From Bettongia penicillata ogilbyi (Eukaryota > Chordata > Mammalia > Diprotodontia > Potoroidae), in the NCBI GenBank assembly GCA_023548195.1, contig JAJHZJ010000416.1, positions 868,001-932,000 on the forward strand: a DNA stretch of 64,000 nt, given 5' to 3'. The notes below the pieces were generated by a model. The model did not search any database, was not told where the DNA came from, and saw only the letters and a program-made list of their open reading frames with translations. A program made the translations under genes and the position numbers. Shown here piece after piece: positions 54,241 to 64,000 of the stretch (position 1 is the first letter of the stretch; the number at the start of each line of letters is the position of its first letter).

Positions 54241-54929
54241 AAACAACATGGTGTTGCTTGGAAATGGAGAAAAGTTTTTGAAACAATTCAGATTGTTCTG
54301 GTAAGGATGTGGGGTAAATATTTTTGTTGGAGATGTACGTCTGAAAAACATTTTTATCTTATTTTCGTAAGATTTTATAGTCAACTTTTGAGGAAAGGCA
54401 TGTTTCTTTGAGGAGTTTTGTTAGGATTTTATCCTGTTTTCCTAAATACTTTAGCAAACATCTTTATATTTGGTGTTATACGAGAGGATTTATGTTCTTT
54501 ATGAAATCTTGTGCTCCTTAAAGTTGAAATAGTTAAACAATTCAAAGGAACATGTGGACCATCATGTCCTTTCTTCATCTTCATGTTCATCATCATCAAA
54601 TTCATGTTTACATACCATGATGCTGTTTTTGAAGTGCTTGGAAAACAAAAATATAGGATTATCTTTATTTTACACCTGTGGCATTTGAGGCATTGACCTC
54701 TGTAGAACTTAGTGGATGCTTAATGTTTATCTATTTCCTCTATAGTTCCTCCATTCTCCTACCCTCTCAGCTGATGACTTTGCCTCATATTTCACTGAAA
54801 TATTTGAGACCAGTTCCTCATCTAACATCACTTAGATTCCTTCTGTCATTTCCTCCTTTATTCATTTAAGACACACAGTTCCTGGAAAATGGAGTAGATG
54901 CTTAATGAACTGACTGACTGATTTCAGGA
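54241..54929. other. Intronic, no recognised feature
   Basis: No supported repeat or exon; 'aatggagtagatgcttaatg' near 54888 is possibly an L2-like end. Confidence 0.35.
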
Positions 54930-55345
54930 TTATACGTAATCTTAAAGGATTTGTGCAAAATCACACATAATAAGTGCAGCAGTTGTTGTTCACCTAGTTT
55001 TTTGTCCCCCTGATTCCAGTGTTCTTTGAGCTATGGTGTGTTGCCTCTCATCAAAGCATTGATTTTTGTCTAAAGCTTAATTAGTAGTAACCCATGGAAT
55101 TCTTGGATAAAATATAACTATTTTCCAAGTCTGGAGTAGAGATAGTAGGAAAAATGATTTTAAATATTGAAATTTAAAGCATAAAACATTTCATTTCACA
55201 CATTTTACTTGAGTGTATCTGTTAAGTGAAGATAATAAAACTTGTACTACTTATCTTATAGTGCTGTTTTGAAACTAAAATGAGATAATCTATGCAAAAC
55301 ACTTAAAAATTATAAAGTGCTTTACAAATTTCAGCTATTATAATT
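54930..55345. repeat. MIR remnants (-, 54930-55050; +, 55235-55345)
   Basis: Minus piece: 'atttgtgcaaaatcacacat', 'ccctgattccagtgttcttt'. Plus piece: 'aaatgagataatctatgcaa', 'tataaagtgctttacaaatt'. Confidence 0.45.
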
Positions 55346-55491
55346 CACAAACATGTGAATTGATCACTTACCACACTACATAAGACTTTGTAAATTGGCT
55401 TCCACTCAGTTATTAATATAGAAATCCAGGTATATATTCTTATTATTTAGTTTATAAATTCACTTTATTGAAGATTCTCTCTTAGACATGC

Positions 55492-55680
55492 TTCAGTGGA
55501 AAGAATACCATAAAGAGTATCAGAAGTCATAGGACTTTAGTTTTAATTCTGACTTTGTCATTAACTTGCTGTATGACCATGGACAATTAATCTAATCTCT
55601 CTGGGTCTAAATTGAATTATAAATGAGGAATTTAGAACTAGTTGATCTCTACTTTTTTTTGGCTTTAAAATTCTATTATG
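55492..55680 (+). repeat. MIR/THER-type SINE
   Basis: 'aagtcataggactttagttt', 'tgctgtatgaccatggacaa', 'aactagttgatctctacttt'. Confidence 0.55.
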
Positions 55681-55899
55681 GTTTGCCTCAAAAATTTGAA
55701 AGGTAAAAGAAATATATTTTAATGCAATATAATTTATTTTTGTGTTGAATATAATAAGATAATCGAGGAATAGAAAACCATTTTAAAGTTTATTCTAAAG
55801 GAGAAGAAAGCTAGATATAGTCAGACATGTACTTTAGATTTTCAGAGAGCAGATTCCAAAGGATAAGGATAGGATAAGTAGGATTCCTGGACTCAAATT

Positions 55900-56450
55900 T
55901 AATTAAAAATTTATTAATCAACCACTTTGTGCAAGACAATGTGCTTGGTGGTAGAGTTACAAAGACAAATTTAATAGTCTTAGTCGTCCTCAAGGAGCTT
56001 GATTCTTTTGGGAAAGATGGCATGAATGTGCAAGTACGGTATAGAGAAAAATGTAGTAGTAGAGATTACTAACAATTGTAATGGCATATGTTTTAAAGGG
56101 TCATGGGGTGGTATATTATACACAGTTGGATTTTATTAGTAATGTGACTTAATATACTGAGTAAAAGAGCCCCAGGGCTATCATAGTACTCATTCTTAGA
56201 TATAGGAGCCTAGGTTGAGATTTTTATTATCTTTTATTAGATTTTTATTATCTTTTAGCTCTTAGATAATAGTTTAACATTTTTTGCTTAGATCTGTTAT
56301 TTCATATTTGTTAAATTATGAAAGGGAAGATTTATATGTGTAAATGGAAAAAAATTAAACACTCTTCAAAACACTGTGGAGATACAAATAGAAAAGTAAG
56401 ACAGTCCCGGCTTTCAAGCATCTCATTTAATGGGAGAGAACACTTTCAGG
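55900..56450 (+). repeat. Old interspersed repeat fragments (tgccaggcactgtgctaagc class)
   Basis: 55900-56050: 'ttgtgcaagacaatgtgctt', 'cctcaaggagcttgattctt'. A second small piece is near 56365-56450 ('actgtggagatacaaataga', 'tcatttaatgggagagaaca'). Confidence 0.45.
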
Positions 56451-57089
56451 AGGTTTCAGCTACAAGTCAGAAGAATGTTTCCAGTCTTTAATGTTCAGCA
56501 GCAAACCTCTTTGCAGATTCCACTGGTGAAATCATAATAACTTCTGGTGTTGAACCATTTGTGTACCAAAGACTTTGGCAATGAGGGCTTTGTTTTCTTT
56601 TGTGGCAACAGCACACGTTAAGAAGCAGTTGTCAGGCCAAAGTTTCATGAGGGTTACTTCCTATGGATATTGACTGTAGGTCCTACCCTGAAAGCAGAAT
56701 GCTTCCACTCTGAGGACTCTTTGGGTTTACCTGCTTGTCTTTGATAGTTGCTTCACATTTGGGGTGGTAAGGTGTGTCTCTTCGTTACAGTTTGTTCCTT
56801 TGAATGTGATGGTTTTGAGGCTTGGGCTAGAAGCAAGGCTAGTGGTCTGGGTTGGGAGAGGAGGGGCATTGCTATTCCCAAGGCTTATGGTGAGATCCTA
56901 AGTTGTCTCCATCAGGGTCAGAGGGAAGGTAGTATTTGAGATAAGAATGAGGTAACATGCTTTCTGAGAGCTCTAATCTTCTAAGAGGTTCAGGCAAAAT
57001 AAATGCTGTCAGTTTTCATGCCCACAGGGAGGACATAAAATCTGTATTTGCAGATGATAGTGTGTACTATCTTATTGGTTGACCATTTG
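56451..57089. other. Intronic, no recognised feature except duplicate block (57020-57085)
   Basis: 57020-57085 is similar to 57820-57890 (aaaatctg...tttgcaga(t/g)gatagt...gg ttgacc). Otherwise unassigned. Confidence 0.35.
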
Positions 57090-57270
57090 GAAGGGATGAT
57101 AGAGATAAGCTAGTTCAATACACTCATTTTAGAGGTAAGGAATTTGAGTCCCAGAGAAATTAAATGATTTGCTCTTGGTCACTCAAGAAATGTTGGAGAC
57201 AGCAGTTGAAATTGGGTCTTCTCCAAATCCAGGATTCCAGATTCAGTGCTCTTTCCACTATCTTATTTCT
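57090..57270 (-). repeat. MIR/THER-type remnant
   Basis: 'gagataagctagttcaatac', 'tgagtcccagagaaattaaa', 'tcagtgctctttccactatc'. Confidence 0.5.
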
Positions 57271-58374
57271 TACTAAAAAAGGCAGTGTGCAACCTTTGAT
57301 CATATAGTGGTGTAAGAATTCTGTAAATTATTCAAGTTAGGATAACTGTGCTGCAGTTCTTGTTTCCTAATTTATCTCATCTCTTTCAGTCCTTGAAGTT
57401 CATTTCACTGCTTTGCTGAAGTTCAGTTCACTGAAGTAGGCCTTTTCAGTTCAAAACAAATACAAGATTTTCCCTTCTGCCCTCTAAAAACAATTAAAAA
57501 TTCCTACTTGCATTGGAAATCATTTATTTCTTAAAATCCTCAAGGAAACAAGTCTTTTTATGTGAACATTGGACAGGGACATATAGGAAGAGCTGTAGAA
57601 TCGTGGAATTAAGCGTTGTAATGATTCGATATCATTCTTACTTCTTATACAGAATGGAAATTGGATTAGTGTTGAATGTTTTTCTTGATGTACTGTTTTA
57701 GTTTAATCCTAATCTTTTGGCTTTCTAATAGCCATGTTCCTCCTTCCATATCTCTGCATAGTGTTATGGTACAGAGGTAACAGTTCATTCATAGTCATTG
57801 ATATCAATTCTCTGGTGCCCATCTGGAGAAAATAAAATCTGGGTTTATAGAGGATAGTATGTGCTGTTTTTTTGGTTGACCTCAAGCATTTTCTCAGATA
57901 TAACTTCTTTAATGCCTTCCCATCTGAGAATTCCTGGAAAAACATAATTCATTTGTTACCTGTTTTCTACTCTCCATTGAGAAAGATCTTTTCCATGGGT
58001 TATTATTCATATTAATTAAAAAAAATTCACATTAGTATAGAAAAATATGATGTGGTATACAAGAAAATGAGTCCTGTTTTCTAGTTGTCAAATAACTGGA
58101 GGTATCAGAAATTTTGGAGTCATGAGCCTGTAAATGGGAGAGCTCTAGGATACATGTTTCTCCTCCCACAGCAGTTACAGGGTAGTATTCTAGTAACTTT
58201 GATTTTGAAATGTAGTTGTGTTAAAGTATTGTTGGGAAGGGATATGAGCAGATGCCTAAAAGAATTTCAAGGTAGTTGTAAGACCAGTGCTAGAGAGAAG
58301 TTGTTTCATATTTTTCCCCTTGGAGGTAGTACTATTGCATCTTTTGCCTGCCCCTACCCCAACCTTTATAGAAG
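57271..58374. other. Intronic, no recognised feature
   Basis: Several short frames, none with splice or motif support. Confidence 0.4.
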
Positions 58375-58500
58375 TATAGATTGTGGAAGGGACCTTAGAT
58401 CATATAGACCAACTCCCTTATTTTACAGATGAAGAAACTGAAGCCCAGAGAGGTTAAGTGACTTGTAAAGGTCACACAAATATTAGGTGACCAAGATAGT
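58375..58500 (+). repeat. MIR/THER-type fragment
   Basis: 'ttgtggaagggaccttagat', 'tgaagaaactgaagcccaga', 'gaggttaagtgacttgtaaa'. Confidence 0.6.
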
Positions 58501-59299
58501 ATTTGTGTGACCTTGCAAAAGATGCAAAAAGAGAGATTTTGTATTCTTTTTTTAGCTGTTGTGTATTTAAGTACTTGTGCATTCACTGAGTTTATTACAC
58601 ATGCACACATATGTACTTTCTCCATTGTTAGAGTTGTTTCTATTTCCTATAACACACATACGCACCTGGGAACACAAAATATGCTTCTGAATGCTTAAGT
58701 CATTTTTTAAAGTTGAGAGGTAATAAACCCAGACTTTTCTAGACAAGTCATTCCAAAGAAAAATTCCACCTTTTAAAAAACATTTTTGCCTGGGTGCCCT
58801 TGTGTGCCTTGAATGGTGTGTAGACAAAGACTTCAGGTATAGGTATTTTTGTCTTGTACCTTTGTTCATGTGTGTAAGTTAAAGTGAACATTACTCTTGA
58901 CGTACCTTAATCATTGTTCCTGGACTGAGTTGAAATCTACATCCTCATAATTTCTTTAGGGCTGAAACAGACCTTAAAGTTTTTATCTAGTCCAGTTCTT
59001 TCTGTCTAGGCTTAGGCCTAGATAGGTTTAATGGCTTCCTTAAGTCAACTCACTTTCAACTCATTGCTTCTGTTTTGTTCTTCTGAAGCAACATTCAGTA
59101 AACTTGTTTCTTAACTGTGTAATAACTTTTCAACCATTTAGATATAGCTATTTTCCCTTAGTTTTTCTTTTCTTGGCAAAACACACTTAAAAAAACAAAA
59201 CAACATTGTCTGGCATGGTTTCCAAGCTTTTTACCATTTGTGATCATCCTTACATGCACTGTACTTTGTTAATTTTTTGTGAAGCTAATGAAGATAGTA
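58501..59299. other. Intronic, no recognised feature
   Basis: No supported repeat or exon. Confidence 0.4.
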
Positions 59300-59553
59300 A
59301 CTACTGGTGTTTATATAGTGCTTTAAGGCTTGCAAAGCTCTATTTGTATATTCATTCATTTAATCCTCACAATAATCCTGTGAGGGTGGGGGCTGTTACT
59401 AGCTCCATTTTGCAGATGAAGAAATAGACTTATTAGAGAAGTGAAGTGACTTTCCCAAGTTCACACAAGTAAATATGTATCTGAATTACAATTTGAACTC
59501 GGACCTTTCTGACTCCAAGGCTAGTACTCTTACCCATTATGCCACCTAACTGA
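59300..59553 (-). mobile_element. tRNA-headed SINE with MIR-type tail
   Basis: 'tatatagtgctttaaggctt', 'cctcacaataatcctgtgag', 'gaagtgaagtgactttccca', 'tacccattatgccacctaac'. Confidence 0.75.
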
Positions 59554-60227
59554 GTATAATAACTTCAGATTAGTCTGATTATCTAATTACAAGTCACATA
59601 GGAAGTCTCTTTCTCAGCTACCGTATTGCAACTATATCTCACATTAAGCTTATTGTCAAATAAGACTTTTTTTTTTATTATGAAAAACAGATCCAAGTCA
59701 GATTTTTCTTAATCTTAGGTTTCTGTGATTTTTTGAATCTAAATGCAGAGCTTTACATTTATAACATTTCATCCCAGCTGGATGAGATCATTTTGAGTCT
59801 TTATTTTCTCATACCTCTGTATTATCACCTGCACATTTGATAGGTATATCTTCATTTTAAATGTGATAAAAATGCTTTAGGCACAGAGGCAGAATATTAT
59901 GGCATTCTTTTCAACATAATTTGAAACCATGAGTGAAAAACCTTGTGGGTAATGTTCAACCAGCTGCAGATATATCTAATAATCTTCTTTCCAGCTGTCA
60001 TTTTATCATCTTATCCATAAGAATATCATAAAAGATTTTTTTATAAGCTTTGTTACAAACAAGATGAACTATGTATTTGTTTAGCATTCCCTTCTTTCTG
60101 TCAGCCTAGTAATATTGTCAAAAAAGGAAATTGGATTAGTTGGGTATGACTTATTCATAGTGAAAAATGAATAATTCATAATCTTAGTCATCACTTTAAA
60201 GTGCTCTATTAATATTATTTTGAGAGC
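59554..60227. other. Intronic, no recognised feature
   Basis: AT-rich; no supported repeat or exon. Confidence 0.4.
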
Positions 60228-60415
60228 CTAGTATGATTGAGTGGAAAGAGCACTGGTTCTGACTAGGTCAAAAGGCCTAGGATTAAATCCTTCCACTATC
60301 ATTGTGTCTTTGGACAAGTTGCAGTCTTTGTGGGCCTCTGTTTCCACAGCTATAAAGTGAAGATGTTAGACTAGAAGTCCTTTTAGGTCTCTTGCAGCTC
60401 TATATCTCTGATCCT
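60228..60415 (+). mobile_element. MIR/THER-type SINE
   Basis: 'ttgagtggaaagagcactgg', 'tgtctttggacaagttgcag', 'gttagactagaagtcctttt'. Confidence 0.65.
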
Positions 60416-60721
60416 ATTACTTTTTCTAAATGCTCACAAACCATTTAGACATTTAGAAGACTTATTTTGATAATTGCCATGGTGAAAAGGTAAAAAGTCT
60501 GAGATTTGGTTTGGAGGAGGCAAGATTGAAAGGTGTTAATAAAGAATGTGTACCTTGTGTGTACGTGTGTATGTCTGTATGTATGGCTTGTTTTGCAGAA
60601 CATAGTGGCAGGCTGTTCCATGTTTTCATTGAGAACAGCATCAGGGCAAATGGCCTAAATAGCATACCATCAGTCAGTCAGCATGCATTTATTTTTGTTG
60701 TTTGGTTTCAGTTTATGTTTC

Positions 60722-60958
60722 ATTTTGTTTCAGTTGTGTCAGACCCTTCATGACCCCATTTGGGATTTTCTTGGCAAAGATTGGAGTGGTTTTCCATTTT
60801 TTTCTCTAGCTCATTTGACAGATGAGGAAACCTAGGGAAACAGGGTTAAGTGACTTGCCCAGGGTCACACAGCTAATAAGTGTATGAAGATGGATTGTAT
60901 TCAGGTCTTCCTAACTGCAGGCCCACCTTTTATCTACTGAGACACCTAGCTGCCCTTA
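60722..60958 (-). mobile_element. Mar1-type SINE
   Basis: 'gaccccatttgggattttct', 'gatgaggaaacctagggaaa', 'gacttgcccagggtcacaca', 'gagacacctagctgccctt'. Confidence 0.85.
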
Positions 60959-60989
60959 TTCTCAGTATGAGAGACATTTAGTGCAAAGG

Positions 60990-61090
60990 CTTAGGCACAA
61001 GACAGACAGTTGACTTGGAGCCAACGTTGACTTGGAGTCAAAAGACCTGAGTTTTGAATCCTTACTGCAGCGCATTGGTCATACACAGGT
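60990..61090 (+). repeat. MIR-type fragment with small internal duplication
   Basis: 'gttgacttggag' appears twice (61009-61020 and 61026-61037) before 'tcaaaagacctgagtttt'. Confidence 0.5.
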
Positions 61091-61139
61091 CCCTTCATCT
61101 TTATTTAATTTGGGCACTCCTGGTGGTAAGTATTCAATT

Positions 61140-61260
61140 TAATTCTACAAGCATTATTGAACTTAGTGTGCTAGATGCTGAGGATGCAGAGGCAAAAATG
61201 AAAACAGTCCCTGACCTTAAACAGTTTATATTATTGAAATACACATAAAATATACACAGA
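61140..61260 (+). repeat. Old interspersed repeat fragment
   Basis: 'tagtgtgctagatgctgagg', 'aaacagtccctgaccttaaa'. Confidence 0.45.
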
Positions 61261-61269
61261 AATAGATGT

Positions 61270-61760
61270 ACACACGTTATTTGTTTTTGTTTGTCCTTCC
61301 CATGTTCTGAGAGGACCAAAATGACATCAGTGTTGGGATCACAGTGTTTGAATATGGCTCCTACTACAAATTGGACACAAATAGTTTGAATGAACATTCA
61401 TGGTGGAAATGTCTGTGAATGTGCACATCTCACATTTTTCTTTTTTAAAATTAAAATTTAAAAATTTAAAATTTTTATTCTCTTTTACTAGTAGAGCACA
61501 GAATTTTTCTGATGCATGCAATCCATGCTGGGTGGTCTTGTGCTAGTATCTCCTATGTCTCACAGTTGATTCTAGAGCTATTCAGAGAGACTTTGAATGT
61601 CCTTCTGACTTCCATATGAGCATTTTGGCATTCAAGGCATGTGGCCAGCACATTGGAATTGTGTTCTCTGTAACAGTTTGAATGCTTAGCAGTTCAGCTT
61701 GAGAAAGGACCTGATAAGTATGGTGCCTTATCTTGCCAGGTGATCTTTAGAATCTTCACA
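61270..61760 (-). repeat. SINE tail fragment, then unnamed repeat-like sequence
   Basis: 61280-61340 resembles the minus strand of the gaggagaaagtgaggctgg SINE end ('tttgtccttcccatgttctg', 'gaggaccaaaatgacatcag'). 61500-61760 ('gtccttctgacttccatatg', 'ggcatgtggccagcacattg') may be LINE-derived; family not named. Confidence 0.35.
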
Positions 61761-61791
61761 CATCTGTATAAAGAAAAGCCTCACTTAACCA

Positions 61792-62033
61792 CTAATAATA
61801 ATAGCTAACATTTATGTAACTTGCCATGTGCCAAGCACTTTACAGTTATCATGTCATTTTGGTCCTCACCACAGTCCTGGGATGTAGGTGCTATTATTAT
61901 TTGCATTTTACCAAAGGGGAACCAAGGCAAATAAAGGCTAAGTGACTTGTTTAGGGTCACAAAGATAGGAAGTTTCTGAGGCCAGATTTGAACTCAGGCC
62001 TGTACCACATCTACTGTGCCACCTAGCTATCTG
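61792..62033 (-). mobile_element. tRNA-headed SINE with MIR-type tail
   Basis: 'taataatagctaacatttat', 'tgccaagcactttacagtta', 'aagtgacttgtttagggtca', 'ctactgtgccacctagctat'. Confidence 0.75.
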
Positions 62034-62089
62034 AAAAAGTGTATCAGAGAAGTAAAAACAGCTATTAGGATTAGGTTGTGGAAGGAAGT

Positions 62090-62430
62090 AGGGAAGGAAC
62101 CTTTCTGGTCGAAGTGATGTAGGAAGGAAGTACTTGGAGGTACCAGTATTTAAGCTTGACCTTGAAGGAAGAACTGAGACTAAGGAATGCCGTTCTAGAT
62201 ATAATTAGGAGTAGGGGTATGCTTTCTGTTAATGGAAAGAGTGACTTGGGGTGTGGATTTGGATACAATGTGTTTAGCAGGTGGAAGGTTGATGTCAGGC
62301 TGTGGATGGAGTTAAAATGTGGTGTTTGAAGAGGTGAAGCTAGGTTAAGGGGTGAATTTGAGTAAGGAGAGTGTTGAGTTTAGGGTAGGATGAATTTGGA
62401 CTAGGATAAATTTGGGTGGGAAAATTAAAA
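62090..62430 (+). repeat. Old interspersed repeat, decayed
   Basis: 'agcttgaccttgaaggaaga' and 'gaatgccgttctagatataa' fit the class at 23655. Downstream, gaatttg/ggatgaatttgg words recur from 62355 to 62415. Confidence 0.4.
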
Positions 62431-62872
62431 GGATTTTGAGATATTTTCTGGGCTGTACCAAAGACTTCTTGGGAAAGACTTAACTCATTGATACTTTGGA
62501 GGGAACTTTAATCCAGTTAAAGTTAATCAGATAACCTTTGTCATTCAATTTACTAAGGGAATTCTCAGTTTTTCAACTCTGCAATTCTTGTTGCCCTTTT
62601 TGAATAATGTTGCCTCAGTGTAATTCTTTCATGATGCCTCAGGACAAATAGAATACAGACAATAAATATGTCCATAGGATTAAATGTTGTTAGTGAAGAA
62701 TGGTAATAAAAATAAATTTTGAGCAGAATCTTCCACTACTACATTCTACTACTACTTTTGAAACCTAGTCTTATGTTACTATCTCCACCTGTAGGGCCTA
62801 ATACTGAATTATCTATTGGTCTTAGTGATAGCATTTTGCTTACTTAAAATTGTGCGTTGCTGTCCCAGATGG
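62431..62872. other. Intronic, no recognised feature
   Basis: No supported repeat or exon. Confidence 0.4.
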
Positions 62873-63122
62873 TAGGCATCTAGGTGATGCAGTGAATAGA
62901 GTGCATGGCCTGGAGTGTCAGGATGACTCATCTTTCTGATTTCAAATGTGTACTGGAACACTTACTAGCTGTGTGACTCTGGACAGGTCACTTAACCTTG
63001 TTTGCCTCAGTTTCCTCATTTGTAAAGTGAGCTGGAAAAGGAATTGGCAAACCACTGCAATATCTGCCAAAAAAACCCAAAAATGAGGTCACAAAGAGTG
63101 GACATGACTGAAACAACTGAAC
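62873..63122 (+). mobile_element. Mar1-type SINE, full length
   Basis: 'gcatctaggtgatgcagtga', 'ctgtgtgactctggacaggt', 'ggaattggcaaaccactgca', ending 'ctgaaacaactgaacc'. Confidence 0.85.
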
Positions 63123-63444
63123 CGTAAACGTATCTGGCTAGTGTTGTAGTAGGTGTTATGAATTGTAGTTATTTCTCAGCTGACTAATGATGTTGCATTG
63201 CTTTAAATTTCAGCTATCATTCAAATGTTTGATTTGTTTGCTCTATACAGGATTTTTTTTTATTTAATATATCCATATGTGTGATATATATATGTATATA
63301 TAAACACTTTAGCTTATTAGTTTTTCTCCTTTTTTTTCTTCTTCTACTTTTCTGTCCCACATGTGAATTGGGAAACAACTTTTGAAGTTGTTTACGTAAA
63401 AATTTTACTTGTGAGGACTTTGATAAAGTAGCATTGATATTTTG

Positions 63445-63600
63445 ATGCACCATTCATTTATTCATTCAGTAAACATTTATTAAGAACTTGCCAGGAATTG
63501 TGCCAAGCTCTGGGGATACAAAAAGAATCTAAAGACATTCACTGCCCTTAAGGGGCCTGCAATCTAATGAGGAGTTTACACCAATAAAATACTTAATCTA
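63445..63600 (+). repeat. Old interspersed repeat fragment (tgccaggcactgtgctaagc class)
   Basis: 'cagtaaacatttattaagaa', 'tgccaagctctggggataca', 'ggggcctgcaatctaatgag'. Confidence 0.55.
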
Positions 63601-64000
63601 AATATGAACTTTTACATTAAATTCACTTCTCCCTTGTTATTTCTTGTGTAGATTTGCCTACAGATAAATAGGTAAGGTATATAAGAGATATGTGATGACA
63701 GTTTCTTTGAGAGTAGTGACATTTCTCCTTGAATACTTACTTAGAGGCCGATGACCAGGGGAGAGTTGAAGTCTGTCTGAAGAGTGAAAAAGTAGTTAGG
63801 CTTTCCAGTATACATGTTCAAAGTTGGAAACAACATTGAAGTTAATTCTTGAAAATTCTACTTGAGCATTTGAATCATAAAACTTATTGTAAACTCAATA
63901 ATGACATTTAAAAAAATCTAATTTTATTGATACCTTTTGCAGTTCCTTCCTTTCTAATATATTCCACCAGTCCTTTTTCTAGTAAGCCTTTCTGTGTAAC
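63601..64000. other. Intronic, no recognised feature to window end
   Basis: No supported repeat or exon. Confidence 0.4.

Noticed and set aside
58085..58432. 115-codon open frame within the presumed intron, considered as exon 2
   Set aside because: No ATG start, no convincing acceptor/donor pair in phase 0, and its end runs into a MIR/THER repeat.
1..64000. CRISPR arrays, operons, Shine-Dalgarno sites, prophage or plasmid features
   Set aside because: The sequence is mammalian; tandem arrays found are microsatellites or transposon-internal repeats without spacer structure.

Overview
This window reads as nuclear DNA of a marsupial mammal. It is AT-rich and intron/intergenic in character, with no operons or bacterial signals. 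It is packed with interspersed repeats of metatherian type. The commonest are tRNA-headed SINEs whose long tail reads, on one strand, 'gaaactgaggcaaa...gttaagtgacttgcc...' and which end in an RTE/BovB-like 'gccaagaaaaccccat...' segment; these are called Mar1-type below. A second SINE type has a MIR-like tail. A third has a 'gaggagaaagtgaggctgg...' tail. Many older MIR/THER, L2 and CR1/L3 copies are also present, with marsupial-style L1/HAL1 and RTE LINE pieces and several hAT DNA-transposon remnants. The window starts on AAGCTT, which would fit a HindIII-cloned BAC end. Family names are from memory of repeat consensus sequences and were not checked against a library.

Positions 1-49.2 kb look intergenic. 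No intact protein-coding gene was found there. The most informative object is a processed pseudogene of REEP6 (about 11.26-12.28 kb). It has a poly(A) tail, a 14-bp target-site duplication and one frameshift, and it lies inside an older repeat. At 40.2-42.7 kb an RTE LINE is split by a poly(A)-tailed retroposed unit with a 12-bp duplication. That unit is itself split by a Mar1 SINE with its own duplication, so three layers of insertion can be read directly. Simple-sequence tracts include a pure (CT)42, a (CCTT)n tract and a TATC/GATA stretch that forms a perfect 31-bp-arm inverted repeat.

Positions 49.2-50.7 kb hold the only good evidence of a host gene. An almost pure purine tract of about 470 bp leads into a CpG island with tandem GC boxes, a long GC-rich 5' leader with two short upstream ORFs, and a first coding exon on the + strand (50334-50471, 46 codons, phase 0) ending in a consensus splice donor. 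I could not identify the gene. The rest of the window (50.5-64 kb) is presumably its first intron. It contains mainly old MIR/L2-class repeats and a few Mar1 SINEs, no recognisable L1 or RTE body, and no exon 2 that I can recognise.
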